Both the position numbers and the translations under genes were made by a program. From NCBI RefSeq assembly GCF_036030735.1, contig NZ_CP107928.1:3038001-3102000 (forward strand): a stretch of DNA of 64,000 nucleotides, given 5' to 3'. Source of the DNA: Streptomyces sp. NBC_00425 (lineage in GTDB: Bacteria; Actinomycetota; Actinomycetes; Streptomycetales; Streptomycetaceae). Each line of letters starts with the position of its first letter. Positions within the stretch are counted from its first letter, which is position 1. Below are positions 1 through 8,437 of this stretch, in pieces. The notes under the pieces are model-generated. The model saw only the letters and a list, made by a program, of their open reading frames with translations, did not search any database and was not told the DNA's origin.

Positions 1-23
1 GTCACGCAGAGTTCCCATCGGGC

Positions 24-51
24 ACGGAGAGTCTCCGTCGGCCGAAAGGCC
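24..51. terminator. Two adjacent small hairpins downstream of the first gene
   Basis: A 7-bp inverted repeat (24-30 and 32-38) is followed by a GGCC-GAAA-GGCC stem-loop at 40-51. Both lie just past the stop of the minus-strand gene ending at 57, so they could end its transcript. There is no T tract, which is usual for Streptomyces terminators. The window edge hides the neighbouring gene. Confidence 0.3.
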
Positions 52-56
52 GCTCG

Positions 57-962
57 TCAGGCGGTGGTGGGCAGCCACTCCGGGAGTGCCTCGACCTGCC
101 GCGTCCAGGCGGCCGGCGGCGTTCCCGCCTTCCCGCCGGCCAGGATTCCGCCCACGATGGCGCAGGTCGTGTCCACGTCCCCGCCGACCTGCGCGGTCGT
201 CCAGAACGCTGCCTCGAAGTCGCCGAGGGCGCGGGCGGCCGACCAGATCGCGAAGGGGACCGTGTCATGGGCCGACGTACGCCGTCCGCAGCCGAGGACG
301 GCCGCGACGGTGGCCGCGTCGGCGTAGTCGAGCATGTCCCGGGCGCGACGCAGCCCGGCGCCGACGGCGCTCTTCGGCACGAGGGCGACGACGCCGTCCA
401 GCAGCGCCTCGGCGCTGGGCGGGCCTCCGGGGGCGGCCGCCAGCGCGGCGGCCGCGGCGACGGCCATGGCCCCGACCACGGCTTCCCGGTGCTGGTGCGT
501 GGGATAGGCCGAGATCTCGGCCTGATGGGTCGCCTGCTCCGGGTCGTCCGCGTACCAGGCGCCGAGCGGGGCGACGCGCATCGCGGCGCCGTTGCCCCAG
601 GAACCCTGTCCGTTGAACAGGGCGGCCGACAGCTCACGCCAGTCCGCGCCCTCCCTGACGAGCCGCAGCAGTCGGTTGACGGCGGGGCCGTACCCGCGGT
701 CGAAGTCGTGGTGCTCCGCGAAGGAGCGGGCCAGGGCGTCCTGGTCGATGCGGTGGTGGGCCGCCAGTACGGCGGCGACGGAGCACGCCATCTCGGTGTC
801 GTCCGTCCACTGCCACGGTCCGGGCGGCGGCTCGCGGCGCTGGAGCAGTGGGAAGTTCACCGGAACGAAGAACTGCGAGCCCAGCGCGTCGCCCACGGCG
901 AGACCGCGCAGACTGGCGAGGGCCCGGTCGAGGCGCCCTGCGGGCGAGGAATCGGCTGTCAT
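57..962 (-). CDS. ADP-ribosylglycohydrolase family protein
   Basis: 301 aa, full length for the DraG/ADP-ribosylglycohydrolase family, whose members remove ADP-ribose from proteins or other acceptors in the cytoplasm using a binuclear Mg site. The family signatures are visible: GLAVGDALG near residues 20-28, the metal-binding WTDDTEMA at 52-59, GNGAAMR near 123-129, and the second metal motif GGDVDTTCAIVGG at about 260-272 (Asp262, Asp264, Thr265). The ATG at 962 overlaps the TGA of the upstream histidine phosphatase gene by 4 bp (ATGA), so the two are probably translationally coupled. The target is unknown. No ADP-ribosyltransferase partner is visible in the window. Confidence 0.85.
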   Translation of the reverse strand: MTADSSPAGRLDRALASLRGLAVGDALGSQFFVPVNFPLLQRREPPPGPWQWTDDTEMACSVAAVLAAHHRIDQDALARSFAEHHDFDRGYGPAVNRLLRLVREGADWRELSAALFNGQGSWGNGAAMRVAPLGAWYADDPEQATHQAEISAYPTHQHREAVVGAMAVAAAAALAAAPGGPPSAEALLDGVVALVPKSAVGAGLRRARDMLDYADAATVAAVLGCGRRTSAHDTVPFAIWSAARALGDFEAAFWTTAQVGGDVDTTCAIVGGILAGGKAGTPPAAWTRQVEALPEWLPTTA

Positions 963-1636
963 CTCTCTGCCACTCTATCTCCGGTGATTCCGTACGGCTC
1001 CGGCTCCCGCCAGCGGTTGAACGGCAGGTCGAGGGTGTATTTGCCGTCGTCGCCGAGAACGAGCATCCGCATCTCGGCGTTCCCGGGATTGGCGAGCGAC
1101 TCGAAGTCGGCGACCGTCCAGTGGAACCAGCGCATGCAGAACAGCCGCATCGCCAGCCCGTGGGTCACGAGGAGCACGTTCGGAGGATGATCGGGGGCCT
1201 CGAAGCTGCGGAACAGGCTCTCCAGGAAGCCCCCCACACGGTCGTAGACGTCAGCGCCGCTCTCGCCCTGCGCGAAGCGGTAGAAGAAGTGTCCGTAGGC
1301 GTCCCGGTAGGTCTTCTGCAACTGGACGTCGTCGCGGTCCTGCCAGTTCCCCCAGTCCTGCTCGCGCAGCCGGGGCTCCTCCCGTACGCGTATGAGCTCG
1401 GGGTCGAGGTGGAAGGCCCGGAGGGTCTCGTGCGTACGCCGGTAGGGGGAGACGTACACGCTGACCTGCTCGCGGCCGAACACCTCCCGCAGGTGCTTTC
1501 CGGTCTCCTCCGCCTGCCGGCGGCCCCGCTCCGTCAGGCCCAGGGCATGATCGGGTTCTCGCTCGTAGACGGTGTCATCAACATTGCCCGTCGACTCGCC
1601 GTGCCGGACAAGGACGATGCGCCGTGGTCGTGCCAT
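959..1636 (-). CDS. Histidine phosphatase (phosphoglycerate mutase-like) family protein
   Basis: 225 aa. The N-terminus carries the phosphohistidine motif LVRHGES (His12), followed by an arginine-rich region and a late THG motif (around residue 176) that supplies the second catalytic histidine. This is the branch-1 histidine phosphatase fold, soluble and cytoplasmic. Substrates in this family range from sugar phosphates to nucleotides and cannot be deduced here. It is the first gene of a two-gene unit with the ADP-ribosylglycohydrolase, sharing 4 bp. The pairing suggests processing of a phosphorylated or ADP-ribosylated small molecule, but that is inference only. Confidence 0.82.
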   Translation of the reverse strand: MARPRRIVLVRHGESTGNVDDTVYEREPDHALGLTERGRRQAEETGKHLREVFGREQVSVYVSPYRRTHETLRAFHLDPELIRVREEPRLREQDWGNWQDRDDVQLQKTYRDAYGHFFYRFAQGESGADVYDRVGGFLESLFRSFEAPDHPPNVLLVTHGLAMRLFCMRWFHWTVADFESLANPGNAEMRMLVLGDDGKYTLDLPFNRWREPEPYGITGDRVAER

Positions 1637-1785
1637 GCCAAGACCCTAGATCGACCGACGCCCGATCGAGCACTCCGACGGCCTCCATACGGCGTAGGTC
1701 ACACCGATCCCGCGCCGGAAGGCGCATGACGGCGTACGTCCCCACCCCCGTGCTGCGGGCTCAGGGCGTCCCCTGTGCTGCGGGA

Positions 1786-2391
1786 TCAGACCGTCCAGGC
1801 CGGCTCGAGTTCGACGATGTCACCGGTGAGGGAGGCGATGTCCGCCTCCGTCTGCGCACGGAGGGCGAGCCGCTCCACCCGCTCGGTGCGGTACTTGCCG
1901 TGCTCGGCCTGCGACCTCCACATCGACAGCACCAGGAACTCGTGGCCCGGCGCCTCGGCGAACATGCCCCGGATCATGCCCGGCGAGCCGGCCATGGCCG
2001 GGTTCCAGACCTTCTCCTGCATCAGCGTGAAGTGCTCGGCGCGTTCCTCGTGGACCCGGCACAGGGCCACCCGCACCACGTCGGAGTCGGTGAAGCGGGG
2101 CTCGAAGCCGGTCTTCACGTCGAAGCGGTAGTCGAACAGCCGTGCCTGTGCGTCCTTGAACGTGCCCGCCTGAGCTGTCGCCAGCCGGTCGTGGGAGCGT
2201 GCCATGAAGGAGTCGTAGAAGGCGCGGCTCTCCCAGAAGGCGAAGACATGCGCGACGGAGGGCCGTGCCCTGCTCCAGCCCCCGCCCTGCCCCCGGAACC
2301 CCGGCTCCCCCAGAAGCCCCGCCCACTTTCGCTGTCCCCGTTCGAAACCGCGGCGGTCCACCACGGTGCAGCGAATCCACTTGACCAGCAC
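1786..2391 (-). CDS. DUF4937 (YdbC-like) family protein
   Basis: 201 aa from a GTG at 2391. Two roughly 95-residue halves resemble each other in layout, as in the dimeric alpha/beta-barrel (antibiotic-biosynthesis-monooxygenase-like) fold. The first half starts VKWIRC and has an F-W-E-S-x-x-F-Y-D stretch; the second has FLVLSMWRS near residues 152-160. I recognise this as the DUF4937/YdbC group, which has no established reaction. The open frame runs upstream to 3138, but that part lies antisense to the TerD gene and is not plausible coding. No strong Shine-Dalgarno precedes 2391, so the start is uncertain. Its promoter would lie in the 159-bp divergent gap before terD. Confidence 0.6.
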   Translation of the reverse strand: MLVKWIRCTVVDRRGFERGQRKWAGLLGEPGFRGQGGGWSRARPSVAHVFAFWESRAFYDSFMARSHDRLATAQAGTFKDAQARLFDYRFDVKTGFEPRFTDSDVVRVALCRVHEERAEHFTLMQEKVWNPAMAGSPGMIRGMFAEAPGHEFLVLSMWRSQAEHGKYRTERVERLALRAQTEADIASLTGDIVELEPAWTV

Positions 2392-2550
2392 CGCGCCATG
2401 GTAAGGCCACAGGGCGTGGCGTTGGTCACTCTCCGGGAGAGAGCAGGCCTGCGACGGCGCACTGCGCGTGGCAGGATGGACAACCGGCCCTGGCGGCCGA
2501 GCAGTTCGGGGTGACGGCAGACAGACGGGGAAACGGGGAGGGGAAGTCCG

Positions 2551-3084
2551 GTGAGCGGACTCAACAAGGGCATCCGCAAGATCGAGATGTCGCTCAAGTG
2601 GGACCCGAGCCCGGCGGGCCGGCCGCCCACCGACCTGGACATCGTGGCCGCGACGTATCTGGCGGACGACCCGCAGGGCGAGCCTGCCTACGTGGTGCAC
2701 TTCGACAGCCGCTCCCCCGACGGCACGATCTATCTCAACCGGGACAGCAAGGACGGCAAGGGCTTCGGCTGGGACGAGGTCATGACGCTGGAACTCGACC
2801 GTCTGGACGCGCGGTACGCGCGCGTGGTCATCGGCGTCGTCATCCAGCAGATCCAGGAGCACCGCACGTTCGTCAGCGTGCTGAACCCTGCCTTCCGTAT
2901 AAGGGAGGGCTACACCGTCCTGGCCGAGGACGACTTCGGCGACGTCCTCGGCGCGACGGCGGCGACGGTCGCGGAGTTCGTCCGGGAGACGTCCGACAGC
3001 TGGTCGTTCCACTCCGGTGTCCAGGGCTTCGAGGACGACCCGTCGACGTTCACGCGGATCATGGGCCGGATGCGCCGCCCCTGA
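2551..3084 (+). CDS. TerD family protein
   Basis: 177 aa, a single TerD domain. The N-terminus has the family pattern G-x-N-K-G-x-x-K-x-x-x-S-L-x-W, with Asp-rich calcium-binding loops such as the D-S-R-S-x-D-G-x-I segment near residues 52-60. TerD proteins bind Ca2+ and occur in many paralogues in Streptomyces, where they have been linked to tellurite/stress resistance and to differentiation. The GTG start at 2551 is fixed by a strong purine-rich site (GGGGAGGGGAAG) ending about 4 bases upstream. There are no other ter genes nearby, so this is a stand-alone copy. Confidence 0.85.
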   Translation: MSGLNKGIRKIEMSLKWDPSPAGRPPTDLDIVAATYLADDPQGEPAYVVHFDSRSPDGTIYLNRDSKDGKGFGWDEVMTLELDRLDARYARVVIGVVIQQIQEHRTFVSVLNPAFRIREGYTVLAEDDFGDVLGATAATVAEFVRETSDSWSFHSGVQGFEDDPSTFTRIMGRMRRP

Positions 3085-3178
3085 CCGCGAGCCGGGCGCG
3101 AAGACGCCGAGGGCGGCGGAGCCGGACATCGGCTCCACCGCCCTGACGAGCTGGATCAGTTCCAGCGGACTTGCGACG

Positions 3179-6079
3179 TCAGCTGCAGCCGCTCGTGGAC
3201 CCGCAGCCCTCGCAGATGTAGCAGGAACCCGCGCGCTGCATCTTCGTGCCGCAGGAGAAGCAGAGCGGGGCGTCGGCCTGGATGCCCAGCTGCATCTCCA
3301 CCAGTTCGGCGCTGGTGTGGACCTGCTTCGGGGCGGGCTCGACGGCCTCGACCTCGGCCTTCGGCGTGGCGACGGCCTTGAGGTCCGTCTGACGCGGGGC
3401 GGACTGGGCCAGGCCCTCGACGTCCACGTTCTCCTCCTCGAAGGTCGGCTCGTACGAACCGGTCTCCAGGTGGCGCTGGCGCTCCTCGGCGGAGTGGATG
3501 CCGAGCGCGGAACGCGTCTCGAACGGCAGGAAGTCGAGCGCCAGACGCCGGAAGATGTAGTCGACGATCGACTGCGCCATCCGCACGTCCGGGTCGTCGG
3601 TCATGCCGGCCGGCTCGAAGCGCATGTTGGTGAACTTCGAGACGTAGGTCTCCAGCGGCACGCCGTACTGAAGGCCCACCGAGACCGCGATGGAGAAGGC
3701 GTCCATCATGCCGGCAAGGGTCGAGCCCTGCTTGGACATCTTCAGGAAGACCTCGCCGAGACCGTCGTCCGGGTAGGAGTTGGCGGTCATGTAGCCCTCG
3801 GCGCCGCCGACCGTGAACGAGGTCGTGATGCCGGGACGGCCCTTGGGCAGCCGCTTGCGGACCGGGCGGTACTCGATGACCTTCTCGACCGCGGCGCGGA
3901 TCGTCTCCTCGGTCTTCTCCGTGACCTCGGTCTTCTCCTTCTCCTTGGTCTTCGCGGAGAGGGGCTGGCCGACCTTGCAGTTGTCACGGTAGATCGCGAG
4001 GGCCTTGACGCCGAGCTTCCAGGCCTCGAAGTAGATCTCCTCGACCTCCTCGACGGTCGCCGTCTCCGGCATGTTGACCGTCTTGGAGATCGCGCCGGAG
4101 ATCCACGGCTGGATCGCGGCCATCATGCGGACGTGGCCCATCGGGGAGATGGCGCGCTCGCCCATGGCGCAGTCGAACACCTCGTAGTGCTCGTGCGCGA
4201 GACCGGGAGCGTCGATCACGTTGCCGTTCTCGGCGATGTGGGCGACGATCGCCTCGATCTGCTCCTCCTGGTAGCCCAGGCGGCGCAGGGCCTGCGGCAC
4301 GGTGCCGTTGACGATCTGCATCGAGCCGCCGCCGACCAGCTTCTTGAACTTGACCAGGGCGAGGTCGGGCTCGACGCCGGTGGTGTCGCAGGACATCGCC
4401 AGGCCGATGGTGCCGGTCGGGGCGAGCACGGACGCCTGAGAGTTACGGAAACCGTTCTTCTCGCCGAGGCGCAGCACGTCCTGCCAGGCCTCCGTGGCGG
4501 CGGCCCACACCGGGGTGTCCAGGTCGTCCATGCGGACGGCCGTGGCGTTGGCGTCGGAGTGCTGCTTCATGACGCGGTTGTGGGCGTCGGAGTTGCGGGC
4601 GTAGCCGTCGTACGGGCCGACGACCGCGGCCAGCTCGGAGGAGCGGCGGTAGGCCGTGCCGGTCATCAGGGACGTGATGGCGCCGGCCAGCGAGCGGCCG
4701 CCGTCGGAGTCGTACGCGTGGCCGGTCGCCATCAGCAGGGCGCCGAGGTTGGCGTAGCCGATGCCGAGCTGGCGGAACGCGCGCGTGTTCTCGCCGATCT
4801 TCTGGGTCGGGAAGTCCGCGAAGCAGATGGAGATGTCCATCGCGGTGATGACGAGCTCGACGACCTTCTGGAAGCGGTCGGCGTCGAAGGACTGGTGGCC
4901 CTTGCTGTCGTCCTTGAGGAACTTCATCAGGTTCAGCGAGGCGAGGTTGCAGGACGTGTTGTCCAGGTGCATGTACTCGCTGCACGGGTTCGACGCGGTG
5001 ATCCGGCCGGACTCGGGGCAGGTGTGCCAGTTGTTGATCACGCCGTCGTACTGGATGCCCGGGTCGGCACAGGCCCACGCGGCCTCGGCGAGCTTGCGGA
5101 ACAGCGCCTTGGCGTCGACCTTCTCGATGATCTCGCCGGTCATCCGGGCGCGCAGGCCGAACTCGGTGCCGTTCTCGACGGCCGTCATGAACTCGTCGTT
5201 CACGCGGACGCTGTTGTTGGCGTTCTGGTACTGGACGGACGTGATGTCGTCGCCGCCCAGGTCCATGTCGAAGCCCGCGTCGCGCAGGGCGCGGATCTTC
5301 TCCTCCTCCTTCACCTTGGTGGCGATGAAGTCCTCGACGTCCGGGTGGTCCACGTCGAGGACGACCATCTTGGCCGCGCGACGGGTGGCGCCGCCGGACT
5401 TGATGGTGCCGGCGGAGGCGTCGGCGCCGCGCATGAACGAGACCGGGCCGGAGGCGTTGCCGCCCGAGGAGAGGAGCTCCTTGGAGGAGCGGATGCGGGA
5501 GAGGTTCAGGCCGGCGCCGGAGCCGCCCTTGAAGATCATGCCCTCTTCCTTGTACCAGTCGAGGATCGACTCCATGGAGTCGTCGACGGCGAGGATGAAG
5601 CAGGCGGAGACCTGCTGGGGCTGCGGGGTGCCCACGTTGAACCAGACGGGGCTGTTGAAGCTGAAGATCTGGTGCAGGAGGGCGTACGCCAGCTCGTGCT
5701 CGAAGATCTCGGCGTCGGCGGGCGAGGCGAAGTAGCTGTGGTCCTCGCCGGCCTTCCGGTACGTCTTCACGATGCGGTCGATCAGCTGCCTGAGCCCGGT
5801 CTCGCGCTGCGGGGTGCCGACGGCGCCCCGGAAGTACTTGCTGGTGACGATGTTGACCGCGTTCACCGACCAGAAGTCGGGGAACTCGACGCCACGCTGC
5901 TCGAAGTTGACCGAGCCGTCGCGCCAGTTGGTCATGACGACGTCACGGCGTTCCCAGACCACCTCGTCGTACGGATGAACTCCGGGGGTGGTGTGGACAC
6001 GCTCGATACGCAGGCCCTTGGTGGTCTTGGAGCCCTTGGCTCGGGAACCTCGCGCCGGACCGCTCGCCGTCTCTGTCAT
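3179..6079 (-). CDS. nrdJ: Class II (vitamin B12-dependent) ribonucleoside-diphosphate reductase
   Basis: 966 aa from the ATG at 6079, which follows GAGGGAGG at good spacing; an upstream in-frame extension to 6172 lacks such a site. It reduces ribonucleotides to deoxyribonucleotides using adenosylcobalamin and works with or without oxygen. Visible features are the catalytic-barrel cysteine segments (SACF early and NPCSE in the middle), a GGSGAGLNLS loop, and a C-terminal Cys-rich tail with two CxxC pairs plus the terminal C-S that would shuttle reducing equivalents. It lies 164 bp downstream of nrdR on the same strand and is probably co-transcribed, under NrdR repression through the boxes upstream of nrdR. 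I saw no cobalamin riboswitch here; in Streptomyces that element is known at nrdAB instead. Confidence 0.95.
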   Translation of the reverse strand: MTETASGPARGSRAKGSKTTKGLRIERVHTTPGVHPYDEVVWERRDVVMTNWRDGSVNFEQRGVEFPDFWSVNAVNIVTSKYFRGAVGTPQRETGLRQLIDRIVKTYRKAGEDHSYFASPADAEIFEHELAYALLHQIFSFNSPVWFNVGTPQPQQVSACFILAVDDSMESILDWYKEEGMIFKGGSGAGLNLSRIRSSKELLSSGGNASGPVSFMRGADASAGTIKSGGATRRAAKMVVLDVDHPDVEDFIATKVKEEEKIRALRDAGFDMDLGGDDITSVQYQNANNSVRVNDEFMTAVENGTEFGLRARMTGEIIEKVDAKALFRKLAEAAWACADPGIQYDGVINNWHTCPESGRITASNPCSEYMHLDNTSCNLASLNLMKFLKDDSKGHQSFDADRFQKVVELVITAMDISICFADFPTQKIGENTRAFRQLGIGYANLGALLMATGHAYDSDGGRSLAGAITSLMTGTAYRRSSELAAVVGPYDGYARNSDAHNRVMKQHSDANATAVRMDDLDTPVWAAATEAWQDVLRLGEKNGFRNSQASVLAPTGTIGLAMSCDTTGVEPDLALVKFKKLVGGGSMQIVNGTVPQALRRLGYQEEQIEAIVAHIAENGNVIDAPGLAHEHYEVFDCAMGERAISPMGHVRMMAAIQPWISGAISKTVNMPETATVEEVEEIYFEAWKLGVKALAIYRDNCKVGQPLSAKTKEKEKTEVTEKTEETIRAAVEKVIEYRPVRKRLPKGRPGITTSFTVGGAEGYMTANSYPDDGLGEVFLKMSKQGSTLAGMMDAFSIAVSVGLQYGVPLETYVSKFTNMRFEPAGMTDDPDVRMAQSIVDYIFRRLALDFLPFETRSALGIHSAEERQRHLETGSYEPTFEEENVDVEGLAQSAPRQTDLKAVATPKAEVEAVEPAPKQVHTSAELVEMQLGIQADAPLCFSCGTKMQRAGSCYICEGCGSTSGCS

Positions 6080-6243
6080 GCCGCCTCCCTCTGCGGGCGA
6101 AAACGCCCTGAAATGCCACGTTGTTCCCGTGACACGTTGTTCTGTCTGGTGCTGCGGGCGTCCACGCGCCACCGCCCACAGCAGGTCTTCGTCCGCCGCC
6201 GCACCGGCCGCCCGGACTCGCGAGTCCGGTTCCGGCCCGTCGG

Positions 6244-6831
6244 TCAGTCGGTGGCGTGGGCGGGCTCGGGGACCTGTACGGCCCCCGCCGGCCCGCCGCC
6301 GTCTTCCTGGCTCCCCGCGACGGCTCCTGTGTCGTCCTCGGCCCGGGCGTCGTCCGCGCGGTCGTCGTCGTCCGCGTCGAACCCTCCCGGCCCGCGCCTG
6401 AGTTCTGCGACGGCGGCCTCGAAGTCCTCGAGCGAGTCGAACGCCCGGTAGACGGAGGCGAACCGCAGATAGGCGACGAGATCGAGTTCCTGCAGCGGAC
6501 CGAGTATGGCCAGCCCCACGTCATGGGTGGTCAACTCGGCGCTTCCGGTGGCCCGCACCGCTTCCTCGACCCGCTGGCCGAGCTGAGCGAGAGCGTCCTC
6601 GGTGACCGGCCGCCCCTGGCATGCCTTGCGCACGCCGTTGATGACCTTCGTGCGGCTGAACGGTTCGGTGACCCCGGACCGCTTGACCACCATCAGCGAG
6701 CACGTCTCCACGGTCGTGAACCGACGGGAGCAGTCAGGGCACTGACGGCGCCGACGGATCGACGTGCCGTCGTCCGTGGTCCGACTGTCGACGACACGGC
6801 TGTCGGGGTGCCTGCAGAAGGGGCAGTGCAT
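6244..6831 (-). CDS. nrdR: Transcriptional repressor NrdR
   Basis: 195 aa. NrdR senses ATP/dATP through an ATP-cone domain and represses ribonucleotide reductase genes. The N-terminal zinc ribbon is complete (Cys3, Cys6, Cys31, Cys34), followed by the RRFTTVE segment and the ATP-cone at about residues 46-136. A non-conserved acidic tail (about 150-195, Asp-rich) is longer than in most NrdR proteins (about 150 aa). The ATG at 6831 is preferred: GAGGAGGG lies 9 bases upstream, whereas the alternative TTG at 6840 would abut that site. Tandem NrdR boxes at 6940-6986 indicate autoregulation of nrdRJ. Confidence 0.95.
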   Translation of the reverse strand: MHCPFCRHPDSRVVDSRTTDDGTSIRRRRQCPDCSRRFTTVETCSLMVVKRSGVTEPFSRTKVINGVRKACQGRPVTEDALAQLGQRVEEAVRATGSAELTTHDVGLAILGPLQELDLVAYLRFASVYRAFDSLEDFEAAVAELRRGPGGFDADDDDRADDARAEDDTGAVAGSQEDGGGPAGAVQVPEPAHATD

Positions 6832-6939
6832 GAACTCCAACCCTCCTCACAGCAGACTCCATGGCCTCGCCAGGCCTCACGGGCCCCTCGAAGCAGCCCC
6901 AAGCATAGGGGATCCATGAGCATCCGAAGACACCGGGGA

Positions 6940-6986
6940 CCACAACTTCTGGGCCGCTGCCGTCATCCAACCACTAGATGTAGGGA
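6940..6986 (-). promoter_or_regulatory. Tandem NrdR boxes upstream of nrdRJ
   Basis: Two 16-bp palindromic sites match the NrdR consensus acaCwAtATaTwGtgt. The stronger box is 6971-6986 (on the minus strand TCCCTACATCTAGTGG, matching the C-w-A ... T-w-G core). The weaker is 6940-6955 (GGCCCAGAAGTTGTGG). They are separated by 15 bp, so centres are 31 bp apart, about three helical turns, which is the arrangement NrdR is known to need. Both lie upstream of the nrdR start at 6831, so they would control the nrdR-nrdJ unit. Confidence 0.75.
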
Positions 6987-7445
6987 TTGGCTCATACAAC
7001 CAGGCCGTATCGCGTGTCGCGTCGACGATCTCACCGCACGCGTTCCGACGGTCACGCCGAGCACCCGGGAACGCCCACGCAGCGCCTGTCGTCCGCATGC
7101 CCGCCGGACGCACGCCCACACGCGCCCACGGCACTCACGGCCGCCGCACACGTGACGTCGCGCGCGCCCGACGCACGCACGCGCGTGCGGCCGTATCGCC
7201 GGGGTGCGTACGGCGATACCGTGAGCGCGGCAAGGAGGAGCGGTGGGACTCTCGCGCAGAGCGGGGCCCGTTCCTGATCCACGGGGGGCCGGATGGCAGA
7301 CTGGGGCCACGCCTCACAAGGTCATCGACTCCGGCGGTGAAGAGTACAACAACGGGTTCGTCGGCCGCCTCGGCCCTCCGCCGGGAAGCCGGGTCAGCCA
7401 TACACCCCGACACGTGATCAAGTCAGGCGATACGCGCTTTTTCAC

Positions 7446-7487
7446 TCGAACGTGTGTTTGGCGCAACCTTTCGAAAGCCACTACCGT
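7446..7487 (+). promoter_or_regulatory. lexA promoter with SOS (LexA) box
   Basis: The 16-mer TCGAACGTGTGTTTGG at 7446-7461 matches the actinobacterial SOS box TCGAACRNRYGTTYGA at all but the last position. Its 3' end overlaps a plausible -35 (TTGGCG, 7458-7463), followed 18 bp later by a -10 (TACCGT, 7482-7487). Transcription would start about 27 bases before the lexA GTG. LexA bound here would block its own promoter, the expected autoregulation. Confidence 0.8.
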
Positions 7488-7520
7488 TGTCCAGCAGGGA
7501 GACAACCGAGAGGGGCCGAC

Positions 7521-8300
7521 GTGACCACCACCGCAGACAGTGCCACCATCACCGCCCAGGACCGCTCCCAGGGCCGACTCGAGCCGGTGCATGCGATGAA
7601 CGAAGCCATGAATCCCGAGGGACACAAGCGTTCCCTGCCGGGCCGACCTCCAGGCATCCGCGCGGACAGTTCGGGACTCACGGACCGGCAGCGACGGGTG
7701 ATCGAGGTCATCAGGGATTCCGTCCAACGGCGCGGCTACCCGCCGTCGATGCGGGAGATCGGCCAGGCGGTCGGCTTGTCCAGCACCTCCTCGGTCGCAC
7801 ACCAGCTGATGGCACTGGAGCGCAAGGGCTTCCTGCGCCGTGACCCGCACCGCCCGCGCGCGTACGAGGTGCGGGGCTCCGACCAGGCGGCCTCCGTGCA
7901 GCCCACGGACACCGCGGGCAAGCCCGCCGCGTCGTACGTCCCGCTCGTCGGGCGTATCGCCGCCGGCGGTCCGATCCTCGCCGAGGAGTCGGTGGAGGAC
8001 GTCTTCCCGCTCCCGAGGCAGCTGGTCGGCGACGGCGAGCTGTTCGTGCTGAAGGTCGTCGGCGACTCGATGATCGAGGCCGCTATCTGCGACGGCGACT
8101 GGGTCACCGTGCGCCGCCAGCCCGTCGCGGAGAACGGCGACATCGTGGCCGCGATGCTGGACGGCGAGGCCACCGTGAAGCGCTTCAAGCGCGAGGACGG
8201 CCATGTGTGGCTGCTCCCCCACAACGCCGCCTACGAGCCGATCCCCGGCGACGACGCGACGATCCTCGGCAAGGTGGTGGCCGTACTCCGCCGCGTCTGA
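7521..8300 (+). CDS. lexA: SOS repressor LexA
   Basis: 259 aa. LexA represses the DNA-damage regulon and undergoes RecA-stimulated self-cleavage. The wHTH domain lies at about residues 52-118 (LTDRQRRV, then [19 protein letters not shown]). The cleavage site is Ala148-Gly149 (RIAAGG), and the serine-lysine dyad is Ser183 (GDSM) and Lys220 (ATVKRF). The GTG at 7521 sits behind GAGAGGGG. This gives an N-terminal extension of about 50 residues before the DNA-binding domain compared with E. coli LexA, as in other Streptomyces. recA, its co-protease, is about 34 kb away in this window. Confidence 0.95.
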   Translation: MTTTADSATITAQDRSQGRLEPVHAMNEAMNPEGHKRSLPGRPPGIRADSSGLTDRQRRVIEVIRDSVQRRGYPPSMREIGQAVGLSSTSSVAHQLMALERKGFLRRDPHRPRAYEVRGSDQAASVQPTDTAGKPAASYVPLVGRIAAGGPILAEESVEDVFPLPRQLVGDGELFVLKVVGDSMIEAAICDGDWVTVRRQPVAENGDIVAAMLDGEATVKRFKREDGHVWLLPHNAAYEPIPGDDATILGKVVAVLRRV

Positions 8301-8380
8301 GCACGGCGACGGACGGGCCTTCCCCGTCCCCCTGACTGGGCCCCGGGATCCCTGCGCCGGTTCCGGGGCCCTGTGCTGCG

Positions 8381-8403
8381 CCCGGGCCCGTCGCGGGCCC
8401 GGG
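8381..8403. terminator. Bidirectional terminator between lexA and dinG
   Basis: A perfect 10-bp GC stem (8381-8390 with 8394-8403) around a 3-nt loop, lying between the convergent lexA and dinG genes. A further copy of CGGGCCCGGG follows at 8411-8420 and could form alternative pairings. No U tract is present. Confidence 0.6.
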
Positions 8404-8437
8404 TCCTCGACGGGCCCGGGCCTTCACCGCCCGGGCT

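Larger units (their letters stand above)
6832..7520. other. Divergent nrdR-lexA intergenic region
   Basis: 689 bp between nrdR (leftward) and lexA (rightward). It holds the NrdR boxes (6940-6986), a CGCACG-rich low-complexity stretch at about 7090-7210, and the lexA promoter with SOS box (7446-7487). A 93-codon open frame at 7243-7524 has an AAGGAGGAG just before its GTG and ends in a GTGA overlap with the lexA start, but its protein looks non-native, so I do not call it a gene. Confidence 0.7.

Noticed and set aside
1786..3138. Longer version of the DUF4937 protein (450 aa)
   Set aside because: The first 249 residues lie antisense to the TerD gene and are not conserved-looking; the GTG at 2391 fits the family size.
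6080..6243. Cobalamin riboswitch ahead of nrdJ
   Set aside because: The 164-bp gap is too short and lacks the conserved B12-box; regulation by NrdR explains the locus.
3017..6451. 1144-codon plus-strand open frame
   Set aside because: It runs antisense across nrdJ, whose protein matches a known family along its whole length. The long frame is a shadow of high-GC codon use.
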